62,864 nt of DNA, taken from the NCBI RefSeq assembly GCF_002414845.1, contig NZ_DIAX01000002.1:19750-82613 (forward strand), given 5' to 3'. The translations under genes and the position numbers were made by a program. This DNA is from Gordonia sp. UBA5067 (GTDB lineage: Bacteria; Actinomycetota; Actinomycetes; Mycobacteriales; Mycobacteriaceae). Under the pieces are notes generated by a model. It did no database searches. It worked only from the letters and a program-made list of their open reading frames with translations, and was not told the DNA's origin. Of this stretch, positions 39,667-48,177 are shown piece by piece (positions within the stretch are counted from its first letter, which is position 1; every line of letters starts with the position of its first letter).

Positions 39667-41610
39667 ATGCTGACGCGCGCTCGGGTTCTGGGAATGCTCT
39701 TTGCGGCAACACTTCTCGGTGTCGTTGCCGGATGTGGCTCGGAGACCGGCCCGAGCGGGCACGATGCGGCATCGACCGTCTACCTGGGCACGATTCTGAC
39801 TGTCGACGCCAAGAACTCGGTCGCGCAGGCAGTCTCGGTCAACGACGCCGGACACATCGTGAAGATCGGAACTGAACGCCATGTCCGGGCAGGCCTGCCC
39901 GCAGACGTCACGACGGTGCGGCTCGATCCCGGTCAGGTGCTGATGCCGGGATTCGTCGAGCCGCACATGCACCTGGGGGCGACCATCCTTCAGGACCTCA
40001 TGGGCACGCACAACATCGCACCCTGCCTGCCGCCGCCATTCGAGACCCGCGATGGCGTCGAGTGTGGAAAGCTCGCCGACGTCGCGTCGGCTTTGCAGTC
40101 GATGGCCATCGCCCCGGCCGCGGGGAATGCGCCCGAGTTCATCTTCGGGATGAACCTGGACCCCTCGCGCCAGCAGTTCATCCCCGGTCGATGCGGCACC
40201 AGCGGACCGGCGACGTTCACGCAGCGGCCGAAGGGCTTCCTCGATGCCTGTGTGAGCAAGGACCGTCCGGTCCTCATTCTCGACCAGTCGGGCCACCTCG
40301 CCTACGCCAACGACAAGGCGTTTGCCGCGGTTTGCGGCGGCCAACCGAAATGTGCGGTTCCCGGCGCGGTTACCCAGAACGGCGGCGGATGGGTGACTGA
40401 CGCCAGTGGCGAATTCACCGGTGAGCTGCAGGAAGCCGCCGGGTACGCCCCGTTTCTGGCGGCCATGGCGAAGAGCAATATTGCGGGGGCAAGCGCCTCA
40501 GATCCGGCGAAGCTGTTCACCGAGAACCGGCCCGAGGTGATGAAGTCGATCGAGAAGTTGCGCGCCGCCGGACTCACCACGATCACCGACGGTGGTGTTC
40601 AGGGCCGAAACCAGCTCACCGCCGACCAGTTGCTGGCCGATAGCAAGGACTTCCCGTTGCGCGTCACCGGAGCGGTCACCTTTGACACCGCGGCACGGGA
40701 CGGGATCCAGTCGACCGGACCCGGCTGCGACCCGACCGTCGACCGCGGGTGCGTGCTGCCGCACTGGCTGGGCGCCGGCGGCATCAAGCTGTGGATCGAC
40801 GGTTCCACCCAGGGGTGCACGGGCAAGCTGGCCCCGCCCGTCGCCTACCGGAGCGGCGGCCACTGTGACACCGGCGGCGAAGGTCGTGCCGACGTCGCGG
40901 GTCCCGACGCGATCGTCGCAGACCTCAAACAGTATTGGCTGGCCGGCAACTGGCGGATTCAGCTGCACGCCAACGGCAACGGGGCCAACAGGTGGGCGCT
41001 GGAAGCGCTCGCCAGGTTGCAGTTGCAGAAGAAGGCGACCGAACCGGTCCTGCTGATCCACCACACCGTCGGCGACGAGTCGGTGTCGGCGGATCTGGCC
41101 AAACTGCGCCGCGGCGACTACGAGGTCGGCGGAAAGAAGGTGCCCGCGCTCGACGTGCGCGTCACCCACCTCATCGGACATGTCGCGTACTGGGGAGATG
41201 CTTTCCAGGCGATGTTGAGTTCTGGCGCCGCGCAGAACATCGATCCGATCGGCTACGACCGTGAGTACGGCATACCGTGGTCGTTGCACAGCGACTCGAT
41301 GGTTACGCCCGCTCGCCCGCTCTGGTATATCCAGCAGGCCGTGACCCGGCAGACCTGGGCATACCCGGACTTCACGATGAGCTACGTGCTGGGCCCCCAG
41401 CATCGGGCGACCATCGCCGAAGCCCTGCGTGCGGTGACGATCGAGCCGGCCACCCAGCACGGACTGCAGAAATGGGTCGGGTCACTCGAGCCGGGCAAGG
41501 TCGCCGACTTCGTGGTCCTGGGCGCCAATCCCTTGGCGACCGCGCCGGAGAAGGTGGGGGCCATTCCCGTGGTCAACACCTACCTGGGTGGCTCACCCAC
41601 CAAGAAGTAG
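39667..41610 (+). CDS. exported lipoprotein amidohydrolase (YtcJ-like, amidohydrolase 3)
   Basis: 647 residues, lipoprotein signal with lipobox VVAGC (Cys23). The amidohydrolase superfamily barrel contains the metal motif EPHMHLG, the carboxylated-lysine strand GGIKLWIDGS, downstream His in QLHANGNG and IGHVAYWG, and the catalytic Asp in LHSDSM. The C-terminal small beta domain is VGSLEPGKVADFVVLGANPL. Ten or so cysteines (CLPPPF, RCGTSG, CAVPGA, CDPTVDRGC) suggest disulfides in the extracytoplasmic protein. The substrate may be an N-acyl or formamide compound; none can be assigned. ATG 39667 follows TGGAGG. Confidence 0.9.
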   Translation: MLTRARVLGMLFAATLLGVVAGCGSETGPSGHDAASTVYLGTILTVDAKNSVAQAVSVNDAGHIVKIGTERHVRAGLPADVTTVRLDPGQVLMPGFVEPHMHLGATILQDLMGTHNIAPCLPPPFETRDGVECGKLADVASALQSMAIAPAAGNAPEFIFGMNLDPSRQQFIPGRCGTSGPATFTQRPKGFLDACVSKDRPVLILDQSGHLAYANDKAFAAVCGGQPKCAVPGAVTQNGGGWVTDASGEFTGELQEAAGYAPFLAAMAKSNIAGASASDPAKLFTENRPEVMKSIEKLRAAGLTTITDGGVQGRNQLTADQLLADSKDFPLRVTGAVTFDTAARDGIQSTGPGCDPTVDRGCVLPHWLGAGGIKLWIDGSTQGCTGKLAPPVAYRSGGHCDTGGEGRADVAGPDAIVADLKQYWLAGNWRIQLHANGNGANRWALEALARLQLQKKATEPVLLIHHTVGDESVSADLAKLRRGDYEVGGKKVPALDVRVTHLIGHVAYWGDAFQAMLSSGAAQNIDPIGYDREYGIPWSLHSDSMVTPARPLWYIQQAVTRQTWAYPDFTMSYVLGPQHRATIAEALRAVTIEPATQHGLQKWVGSLEPGKVADFVVLGANPLATAPEKVGAIPVVNTYLGGSPTKK

Positions 41611-41620
41611 TCACGACCAG

Positions 41621-42250
41621 TCAGTTCAGCGGGAGGCCGCGCTCGAGGAGGTCGAGTGCGGCCAACAGCCGGGGCAACGCGTCGTCGGTTTCGATCCGTT
41701 CGCCGGAGGTGGCGATGTGGAACATGACGCCGCTGACCGCGGCGACGAATACTCGAAGGCGGAGATCGTCGATCGGCACACCCGCGTAGTCCGCGATGAA
41801 CTGGGTGGCCTCGGTGATCACCCGCTCGGTCTCGAGTTGGTGGGCGAACCGAAGTTCCGGGTCGCCGTTGATGACGGCCATCCGGTCGTAGTTCGACGCC
41901 CATTCATCAGCGACTCCGATGGCGAAGAGATCGGCGATCATGTGGCGCACAAGGTCGAAATGGTTGAGTCCGGGCGGGATGAGGCGCAGGGAGGCCTCGC
42001 GCTGCTCCTGGAGATCGTCGCCGATGATGACCTGTTCTTTCGACTGGAAATAGCGAAAGAACGTCGTGTGCGACACCCCCGCGGCCTGGGCGATTTGCTC
42101 CACCGTCGTCGACGAATAGCCTTGTCGCGCAAACAGTTCCATGGCTGCCGTGCGAATGGCGGTGCGGGTGCGGGCCTTTTTCAGGGCCCGCACCCCGCCG
42201 GTGCCGGTCACGTTCGGGCCGAGTCCGCGCCCGTCGGTATGCGTGGACAT
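41621..42250 (-). CDS. TetR-family regulator of the adjacent MMPL gene
   Basis: 209 residues. The N-terminal DNA-binding domain is TAIRTAAMELFARQGYSSTTV followed by EQIAQAAGVSHTTFFRYFQSKEQVI. The C-terminal ligand domain has the pattern of TetR proteins with the MftR_C-like LPPGLNHFDLV start. It follows the MMPL gene by two bases on the same strand and so is made from the same message. A perfect-armed palindrome directly before that operon is its probable operator. It is convergent with the lipoprotein amidohydrolase, 10 bp between stops. Confidence 0.92.
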   Translation of the reverse strand: MSTHTDGRGLGPNVTGTGGVRALKKARTRTAIRTAAMELFARQGYSSTTVEQIAQAAGVSHTTFFRYFQSKEQVIIGDDLQEQREASLRLIPPGLNHFDLVRHMIADLFAIGVADEWASNYDRMAVINGDPELRFAHQLETERVITEATQFIADYAGVPIDDLRLRVFVAAVSGVMFHIATSGERIETDDALPRLLAALDLLERGLPLN

Positions 42251-42252
42251 GA

Positions 42253-44475
42253 CTAGGCCGGTGCGGGCTCGAGCCCCCGGTTGCGAACCGCTTCGCCCTC
42301 GATGTCGAAGTTGAAGACGAGCTTGTCCAGCCAGCTGGGCAACCCCCAGGCGCGGTCGCCGAGGAGCGCGATCGCGGCAGGTACCACTGTCATGCGGATG
42401 ATGAACGCGTCAAAGAAGATGGCGATCGCCATGGCGAAGCCCATCATCTTGGCCATGGTGTCCGGTGCCAGCATGAACGCGGAGAAGACGCTGATCATGA
42501 TGATCGCCGCCGACGTCACCACCCGCGCGCCGTGTCGGTAGCCGGCGATGATCGCGTCCTTGGCGCTCATGCCGTGGATGTACTCTTCGCGCATTCGGGT
42601 CACGAGGAACACCTGATAGTCCATGGCCAGGCCGAAGACGACGCCGATCAGGAAGATCGGCAAGAACGACAGGATCGGCTTGGTGTGGTCGATGAGGCCC
42701 AGTGCGCCCTCCTGGAAGAACAACACGGTGGCACCGAAGGTTGCCAGCACCGAGAAGATGAACCCGAGCGTCCCGATCAGCGGCACCCACACGGACCGGA
42801 AGACGCCGATCATGATCAGGAACGCGAGCCCGACCACCACGAGCAAGTAGGGGATCAAGGCCCTGTCGAGCTTGGCGGTCAGGTCCGACATGATCGCGGT
42901 CTGTCCGCCGACGTGAATTTCGGCGTTCTGCTTGGCGATGTCGGGGCTGGTGGCACGGATGCGTTCCACGAGGTCGTGGGTCTGTGGAGACGACGCGGAA
43001 CTGGTCGGGGTGACCAGGATGAGTGCGGTGTTCGCACCCTCGTTGGGGTTGGGTCCCGTGCCGTTGCCGATCCACCTGACAGTGGTCGGGGCGGCGACGT
43101 CGGCCAAGCCCTGGATCTGCTTGACGGCGGCGTCCGCGGCAGCAGTCACCGAGCCGTTGCCGGCATGGACGACGACGAAGAGGTCGGCGCCGGTACCTTC
43201 ACCGAAACCTTGTTTGAGCAGCGTCTGTGCGGCGACCTCGTCGTCGGAGACGGTGTCCATGCCCAGTTCCATCCGGCTCATCGGGATCGCGGCGAGCGAC
43301 AGGATCAACAGTCCGCCGACGATGAACGGGATGGGGCGCTTGACGATGGTCCGCCCATACCGCACGCCGAGGGTGTCGGCGGTGGCCGATTCCTCGGCAT
43401 GGCGGATCCACGGGATCTTGGGGGTGAAGGCGAATCGGCCGACGGCGCCCAGGAGAGCCGGGATCAGCGTAAGGCCGGCGAGCACGGCGACGGCGACGGC
43501 GATGGCGGCGCCCAGGCCCATCTGGGTGATCAACGGAATACCGATGACCATCAGCGCAGCGACAGCCACGATGACGGTGAGGCCGGCGAAGACCACGGCT
43601 GAGCCCGCAGTGCCGACGGCGCGTCCGGCCGCATCCGCAGGATCGCCCCCTCTGCTGCGCTCGGTCCGGTAGCGCGAGACGATGAACAGGGCGTAGTCGA
43701 TGGAAACCGCGATGCCGAGCATCGTCACGATGGCGGTCGCGGTCTGGTTCACGCTGACGAACTTGGCCGACACCATGAGCAGCATCATGGTGAGACCGAC
43801 ACCGACCATGCCGGTGATCAGCGGGATGAACGCGGCGACGATGGCGCCGAAGGCGATGATCATCACGACGAAGGCGATGGCGAAGCCCATCATCTCGGCC
43901 TTGCCCGGCTGTTCTTGGGCTTGCATCACGCCCATCGTCGCTTCCACCTGTAGGCCGTGGCCTCGATGTTTGGCGAGGATGTCGGTGAGCGCCTGCTTGT
44001 TCTCGGGTTTGAGGTCCATGATGCTGGTCGACTGGTGAACCGAGATCAGTCCGACGCGTCCATGGTCGCCCAACACCTTGGGTGCGATCGCGGGTATGGC
44101 CTGCGCGGCGATGACCGGGTTGACGATCGCCTTCTTGTCGGCGACGTCAGGCAGGTTCTGCAGGTCGGCCACCAGAGCGTTGATCGCGTCGGTGTGGTTG
44201 GCCAGCGTGTCGTCGGGGCCGTTCTTCTTGTCCGTGCCGATGACGACCAGGGTGTTGGCCTCGGTCTGCGACTTGGTCAGATCGGGGAAATACTCCTGCA
44301 TCTGGGACATGGCGACACCGCCGTCGGTGCCGGGTAGATCGAAGTCCTTGGAGAACTTCGGCTGCAGGCCGCTGATGAGACCGGCGAGAATGGCCAGCGC
44401 CGCGACCCAGGCGCCGATCACCCACCATTTGTGGCGGAACGAGAAGCGTCCGAGGCTGAACAAGTATGACGACAT
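42253..44475 (-). CDS. MMPL-family RND transporter
   Basis: 740 residues, twelve helices in two units. The first helix is KWWVIGAWVAALAILAGLI and the porter loops are PKFSKDFDLPGTDG and LGMDTVSDDEVAAQTLLKQ. The proton-relay motifs are GIAVSIDYALFIVSRYRTE and FGLAMDYQVFLVTRMREEY. It is more like the actinorhodin/YdfJ-type MMPL proteins than mycobacterial MmpL3, so it may export hydrophobic small molecules as well as lipids. ATG 44475 lies five bases from the palindromic operator. The downstream TetR gene is two bases away. Confidence 0.95.
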   Translation of the reverse strand: MSSYLFSLGRFSFRHKWWVIGAWVAALAILAGLISGLQPKFSKDFDLPGTDGGVAMSQMQEYFPDLTKSQTEANTLVVIGTDKKNGPDDTLANHTDAINALVADLQNLPDVADKKAIVNPVIAAQAIPAIAPKVLGDHGRVGLISVHQSTSIMDLKPENKQALTDILAKHRGHGLQVEATMGVMQAQEQPGKAEMMGFAIAFVVMIIAFGAIVAAFIPLITGMVGVGLTMMLLMVSAKFVSVNQTATAIVTMLGIAVSIDYALFIVSRYRTERSRGGDPADAAGRAVGTAGSAVVFAGLTVIVAVAALMVIGIPLITQMGLGAAIAVAVAVLAGLTLIPALLGAVGRFAFTPKIPWIRHAEESATADTLGVRYGRTIVKRPIPFIVGGLLILSLAAIPMSRMELGMDTVSDDEVAAQTLLKQGFGEGTGADLFVVVHAGNGSVTAAADAAVKQIQGLADVAAPTTVRWIGNGTGPNPNEGANTALILVTPTSSASSPQTHDLVERIRATSPDIAKQNAEIHVGGQTAIMSDLTAKLDRALIPYLLVVVGLAFLIMIGVFRSVWVPLIGTLGFIFSVLATFGATVLFFQEGALGLIDHTKPILSFLPIFLIGVVFGLAMDYQVFLVTRMREEYIHGMSAKDAIIAGYRHGARVVTSAAIIMISVFSAFMLAPDTMAKMMGFAMAIAIFFDAFIIRMTVVPAAIALLGDRAWGLPSWLDKLVFNFDIEGEAVRNRGLEPAPA

Positions 44476-44480
44476 GTCTT

Positions 44481-44501
44481 AAGTGTTACTGACTAACACT
44501 T
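44481..44501. promoter_or_regulatory. TetR-type operator at the MMPL/TetR promoter
   Basis: AAGTGTTA (44481-44488), spacer CTGAC, TAACACTT (44494-44501): 8-bp perfect arms. It sits directly before the ATG (44475) of the minus-strand MMPL gene, where binding would block initiation. Length and spacing suit a TetR dimer. Confidence 0.75.
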
Positions 44502-44627
44502 TTTCGTGCAACCGGTGCGAGCCGGTGGGTGGTGAGCATCACGCCGATCGTGCCCAGATTTCCGCCGACGGTGCCCGCACATCTTGGTGTGCTGACAATG
44601 TGATGTGGCTAAACAAGATTTGAACGC

Positions 44628-44993
44628 GTGCCCAGACGAGTCCGCGGAGCCCTCGATTGGGGGTCCTACGCGAACTCGTTCGCCTTTCGGCTGGTACAGG
44701 TCAGACGGCAACGAGGTCTCTCACAGGAGACCTTGGCGCATGAAGCCGGCCTGCATCGCAACCAGGTCTCCAATTTGGAACGGGCGCGCAGCAATCGCGA
44801 GCCGTTCATCTCCGATCCACAGTTGTCGACGGTCTATCGGCTCGCCGCCGCGCTGGGCGTCCCGCCCGCCGTATTGCTGCCCGACGTCGAATCGATGCTG
44901 CCCGAGCAGTCGCCGGAGCTCACCGACGGATCGCGGGTCGAGGCGGAGCTGGGCGAGCGGCTCGCGGGCAAACCCGGCGATGACGAGGTCTAG
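44628..44993 (+). CDS. XRE-family helix-turn-helix protein
   Basis: 121 residues from GTG 44628. HTH_3 domain: SFAFRLVQVRRQRGLSQETLAHEAGLHRNQVSNLERARSNRE (read as two blocks), followed by PQLSTVYRLAAALGVPPAVLL and an acidic tail (LPEQSPELTDGSRVEAELGERL). No sensor domain, so probably a small regulator; it is not paired with a toxin gene. The 17-residue N-terminal part (RGALDWGSYAN) matches XRE proteins found beside MMPL clusters in Gordonia only in a general way. It lies divergent from the MMPL gene and is followed by hairpin copy 2. Confidence 0.87.
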   Translation: MPRRVRGALDWGSYANSFAFRLVQVRRQRGLSQETLAHEAGLHRNQVSNLERARSNREPFISDPQLSTVYRLAAALGVPPAVLLPDVESMLPEQSPELTDGSRVEAELGERLAGKPGDDEV

Positions 44994-45016
44994 CGACTCC
45001 GTCCACACCCGCCCAC

Positions 45017-45066
45017 CACTGTTTCGTCGATCCGCCACCGATCGGGGTGGGCTCGACGAAACGGCG
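45017..45066. repeat. dispersed 50-bp hairpin, copy 2
   Basis: Same 50-bp length as copy 1 (8121-8170) and identical in three blocks: GTTTCGTC, ACCGATCGG and GACGAAACGGCG. Outer arms GTTTCGTCGA (45021-45030) and TCGACGAAAC (45053-45062) pair perfectly; inner CCACC/GGTGG pairs at 45035-45039/45046-45050. It lies between the XRE gene (+) and greA (-). Arm positions that differ from copy 1 mostly change on both sides. Confidence 0.85.
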
Positions 45067-45095
45067 AGGGAACGAGGCCGGTCAGACGGGGTCGG

Positions 45096-45581
45096 TCAGC
45101 CGTGGTAAGGCTCTGCCTTGACCAGCGTCACCTTCACCTGGGCGCCGGAGGGCACCGAGTACTTGCAGGTATCGCCGACCTTGGCGTTGATCAGGGCCGC
45201 GCCGAGCGGGGAACTGGGCGAGTAGATCTCCAGCCCATCGGCGCCACTGTCCTCTCGGGTGGCGATCAGGAATGTTTCGGTGTCGGACTCGTCGCCGTCG
45301 TAGTACACGGTCACGACCGAGCCGGGGAGTGCGACACCTGATTGCGTCGGCGCCTCACCGACCTTCGCGTTGTTCAACAATTCCTGCAGCTGGCGGATGC
45401 GCGCCTCCTGCTGGCCCTGCTCCTCACGCGCGGCGTGGTAGCCGCCGTTCTCCTTGAGGTCGCCCTCTTCCCGGCGCTCGTTGATCTCGGCGGCGATGAC
45501 CGGACGGTTGGCGATCAGGGTGTCCAACTCGACCTTGAGGCGGTCGTGCGACTCCTGCGTCAGCCAGGTGGTGTCGGTCAT
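45096..45581 (-). CDS. greA: transcription elongation factor GreA
   Basis: 161 residues, the normal size. It stimulates RNA cleavage by backtracked RNA polymerase. The coiled-coil finger carries the acidic tip [15 protein letters not shown] with the Asp and Glu that chelate the catalytic magnesium, and the C-terminal FKBP-like domain includes [20 protein letters not shown]. The start is ATG 45581 with AAGGAG upstream. It is the counterpart of Rv1080c in the conserved gene block. Its own 5' region (to 45738) holds a hairpin, and no other gene is co-transcribed for certain. Confidence 0.96.
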   Translation of the reverse strand: MTDTTWLTQESHDRLKVELDTLIANRPVIAAEINERREEGDLKENGGYHAAREEQGQQEARIRQLQELLNNAKVGEAPTQSGVALPGSVVTVYYDGDESDTETFLIATREDSGADGLEIYSPSSPLGAALINAKVGDTCKYSVPSGAQVKVTLVKAEPYHG

Positions 45582-45669
45582 GGGTACTCCTTCTTCTGGT
45601 CCGAATTCCGCGCAGCCCGCCTCATTGATGTGGGTCCGCGGAGTGGACTCTGTCCTAAATGCAACTGAA

Positions 45670-45694
45670 CACGGCCCCGCGTGTTGGGGCCGTG
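45670..45694 (-). terminator. hairpin between yhhQ and greA
   Basis: CACGGCCCC (45670-45678) pairs with GGGGCCGTG (45686-45694) around a 7-base loop. It lies 45 bp after the yhhQ stop on the minus strand and before the greA start, so it can end the DUF4307-yhhQ transcript. On the minus strand it is followed by TTCAGTTGC, not a strong T-tract. Confidence 0.65.
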
Positions 45695-45738
45695 CTGCTC
45701 ATCGAGCCTACCAGTCGTTGTGTTGTGAGGCACAACCG

Positions 45739-46503
45739 TTATCTGTTCGTTGCCGACAGTTCGGTTGGGCCGTACGTCGGCTCCTTGCGCTTGAGCCATC
45801 CGCACACCGCATACGTGACCGGCATGACGACAACCTCGACGAGAACCTTCCAGACGAATCCGACGACCGTGTATGACGCGAACGACGAAAAGGTGGTGAA
45901 GCCCAGGGCGGGGGCGGCGATCGCGCAGAACACAATGGTGTCGGCAGCCTCGCCGACCACCGTCGAACCGAGCAGGCGCGCCCATAACCGGTGCTCACCG
46001 GAGCGTTCCTTCATCCGCACCAGGACATAGGAGTTCAGGAATTCGCCGACGAGATAGCCGGCCAGACCGGCGAGAAGGATCTGTGGGATCACGCCGGAGA
46101 CGGTGTGGAAGGCAGTCTGCAGTTCGTGGGTCTGGGCCTCGGTCACCGGGTCCGACATCGGCAAGTGGTCGGCCAGCCAAAGGCTCGCCGACGCGACCAG
46201 CAGGATCGCGAAGCCAAGGGCGATGACGCGTCGCATCGCGCGGAACCCGTACACCTCGCTGATGACGTCGCCGAGTACGTAGGCCAATGGGAACAGGAAG
46301 AATGCTCCATCGGTCGGCAGGCCGTTGACGTGCAGTGGGCCCACATCGAAGGTGAGCCACGACCCGAAGAACACGGCTGGGCGCGACGCCGTGACATTGC
46401 TGATCAGCATCACGCCGACGAACAGGCCGACGAGCACGGGGAAATAACGGCTCCCGGTCGCGGCGAAGTAGGCGCGGTGGGGCCGGGCGGCGGTCTCGGT
46501 CAC
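45739..46503 (-). CDS. queuosine precursor transporter (YhhQ/VUT family)
   Basis: 254 residues, six to seven helices. The VUT family pattern is clear: LVGLFVGVMLISNVTASRPAVFF, FFLFPLAYVLGDVISEVYGFRAMRRVI (seen across helix 2-3), AGLAGYLVGEFLNSYVLVRMKERS, and GSTVVGEAADTIVFCAIA. It takes up preQ0/preQ1 or related deazapurines for tRNA queuosine. The start codon GTG 46503 overlaps the DUF4307 stop by four bases. No preQ1 riboswitch is seen, as expected for a downstream coupled gene. No tgt or que gene lies in the window. Confidence 0.92.
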   Translation of the reverse strand: MTETAARPHRAYFAATGSRYFPVLVGLFVGVMLISNVTASRPAVFFGSWLTFDVGPLHVNGLPTDGAFFLFPLAYVLGDVISEVYGFRAMRRVIALGFAILLVASASLWLADHLPMSDPVTEAQTHELQTAFHTVSGVIPQILLAGLAGYLVGEFLNSYVLVRMKERSGEHRLWARLLGSTVVGEAADTIVFCAIAAPALGFTTFSSFASYTVVGFVWKVLVEVVVMPVTYAVCGWLKRKEPTYGPTELSATNR

Positions 46504-46949
46504 CTGTCGTCGTCTCGCGAGGTGAGGTAAGGCGGCACCGTCGGCCCGCAGCCGAAGACCTCGCCGGTCACCGGGCGAGCCGAGGTGTGCACGGTGGCGC
46601 GGACGCCGACTCGGGGCGCGGTTCCCGCCTCGACCAGGACTTCGCGCCGGCCGACCTCACTGCCGTCTTTGGCTCGGGCCCGGATCACGCAGGACACCGG
46701 TAGCGCCGGATCCGACCGGCTGACGGTGAATTGGACGTCGACTGTGTTGGGGCCGGTGATGAAGTAGCCCGTGCCCTCGCCGGAGACGTCCGGACTTCCG
46801 AACTTCTGGAAGCCGAGGACGGCCAGCGCCACACCCGCTGCCACGACCACCCCCGTCAGCACCAGGAACCATTGGCGCCGCGATACCGACGATCGCTGGG
46901 CCGGGTAGGTGGCGCGGGGTCCGTATGCGCCCCCGTCGGATGCGTTCAC
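46500..46949 (-). CDS. DUF4307 membrane protein (Rv1081c-like)
   Basis: 149 residues: a Ser/Arg-rich cytoplasmic N-terminus, one helix (residues 27-48, [21 protein letters not shown]), then a beta-rich extracytoplasmic domain ([33 protein letters not shown]). Two cysteines (VSCVI and FGCGP) may pair. It matches the DUF4307 proteins found next to mca in mycobacteria. The gene is divergent from mca with 23 bp between their starts and is coupled to the queuosine transporter downstream. Confidence 0.88.
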   Translation of the reverse strand: MNASDGGAYGPRATYPAQRSSVSRRQWFLVLTGVVVAAGVALAVLGFQKFGSPDVSGEGTGYFITGPNTVDVQFTVSRSDPALPVSCVIRARAKDGSEVGRREVLVEAGTAPRVGVRATVHTSARPVTGEVFGCGPTVPPYLTSRDDDR

Positions 46950-46972
46950 CCGTCAATACCTACCATGAACGC

Positions 46973-47833
46973 ATGGCCAGACTGATGGCGGTTCACGCGC
47001 ATCCCGATGATGAATCCAGCAAGGGCGCGGCGACGATCGCGCGCTACGCGGCCGAAGGCCACGACGTCCTCGTCGTCACATTGACCGGTGGCGAGCGCGG
47101 CGACATCTTGAATCCGGCGATGGATCGGCCGGGAATCTTGGAGAATCTTCCACAGGTGCGTCGCGACGAGATGGCCGAGGCGGCCGCAGCACTCGGCGTC
47201 TCGCAAACCTGGCTCGGCTTTGTCGACTCCGGACTTCCCCAGGGTGATCCGCTGCCGCCGGTGCCGGAAGGATCGTTCGCAACGGTGCCGCTGGAGGAGT
47301 CGACCGAGGCGCTGGTGCGCGTGGTCCGCGACTTTCGGCCGCACGTGATGGTCACCTACGACGAGCACGGCGGCTATCCCCATCCCGACCACATCCGATG
47401 CCACGAGGTTTCGGTGGCCGCCTACGAGGAGGCTGGGGATCCCGGCGCCTTCCCCGGCACCGGCGATCCGTGGACCATTAGCAAGCTGTACTACACCCAC
47501 GGATTCATCCGCGACCGAATCTTGCGCTTCTCCGAAGAGTTCGACCGCCACGGGCGGGACAGTCCGTTCAAGGAGTGGCTGGAGAAATGGGATCGCAATG
47601 GTGGCGACATGATGGGCCGGGTCACCTCCCAGATCGTTTGTGCGGACTATTTCGGGCAGCGCGACGACGCATTGCGGGCGCACGCCACGCAGATAGATCC
47701 GAATGGGTTTTTCTTCGCAGTACCCTTGGAGTGGCAGCAGCGCTTGTGGCCGACCGAAGAGTTCGAGTTGGCGCAGACACGGGTGACGACGTCGATCCCT
47801 GAGACCGACCTGTTCACCGGGATCGAGGAGTGA
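46973..47833 (+). CDS. mca: mycothiol S-conjugate amidase
   Basis: Zinc hydrolase that splits mycothiol-xenobiotic conjugates to release a mercapturic acid and the GlcN-Ins half for recycling. 286 residues, like Mca of M. tuberculosis (Rv1082). The LmbE/PIG-L fold has [11 protein letters not shown] (zinc ligands His10 and Asp13) and [13 protein letters not shown] (His140). The C-terminal part includes [20 protein letters not shown] and [10 protein letters not shown], which distinguish it from MshB. ATG 46973 is chosen since it fits the family N-terminus. Its presence shows the cell uses mycothiol. Confidence 0.95.
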   Translation: MARLMAVHAHPDDESSKGAATIARYAAEGHDVLVVTLTGGERGDILNPAMDRPGILENLPQVRRDEMAEAAAALGVSQTWLGFVDSGLPQGDPLPPVPEGSFATVPLEESTEALVRVVRDFRPHVMVTYDEHGGYPHPDHIRCHEVSVAAYEEAGDPGAFPGTGDPWTISKLYYTHGFIRDRILRFSEEFDRHGRDSPFKEWLEKWDRNGGDMMGRVTSQIVCADYFGQRDDALRAHATQIDPNGFFFAVPLEWQQRLWPTEEFELAQTRVTTSIPETDLFTGIEE

Positions 47834-48168
47834 TGAGTCCGACGATCGCGATCGTTGCATCGAATCTGACGGAGTTGCTCGCCGTGCCGGTGGACACCAC
47901 CAAGGGCCCCGAGTTCGGCAAGGCCTCCCCGTTGGGGCTATTGGTGATCCTTGTCCTGCTGGCGGGAACGGCCTTGCTGATCCGTTCGATGAATTCGCAA
48001 CTCCGCAAGCTCCCCGAGTCGTTCGACGCCGACCACCCCGGGCCCGACCAGGCCTTCGACGAGGGCACCGACGACGTCGGTGCCACTCATGACGGTGCCA
48101 CTGATGACGGCGCCGGCGGCGTCGATGCGACCGGCGGCCCGACACATTCCCCGTCGTCGGAGAAGTAG
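47833..48168 (+). CDS. small single-helix membrane protein (Rv1083-like)
   Basis: 111 residues from ATG 47833, overlapping the mca stop by one base. A short extracytoplasmic N-terminus, one helix (PLGLLVILVLLAGTALLIRSM, about residues 32-52), and an acidic cytoplasmic tail of some 55 residues (FDADHPGPDQAFDEGTDD) rich in Asp, Gly and Thr with imperfect DDGAT/THDGATDD repeats. The same small gene follows mca in mycobacteria (Rv1083). Function unknown; its conservation next to mca suggests a link with envelope or thiol metabolism, which is inference. Confidence 0.82.
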   Translation: MSPTIAIVASNLTELLAVPVDTTKGPEFGKASPLGLLVILVLLAGTALLIRSMNSQLRKLPESFDADHPGPDQAFDEGTDDVGATHDGATDDGAGGVDATGGPTHSPSSEK

Positions 48169-48177
48169 TCGGCCGCG

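Noticed and set aside
42532..43602. 356-residue plus-strand ORF opposite the MMPL gene
   Set aside because: The Asp/Glu/His-rich composition and lack of any family identify it as antisense to the MMPL coding frame.
45582..46503. preQ1 riboswitch before the queuosine transporter
   Set aside because: The gene starts within the DUF4307 stop (4-bp overlap), leaving no leader. The hairpin at 45670-45694 lies downstream of it and looks like a terminator.
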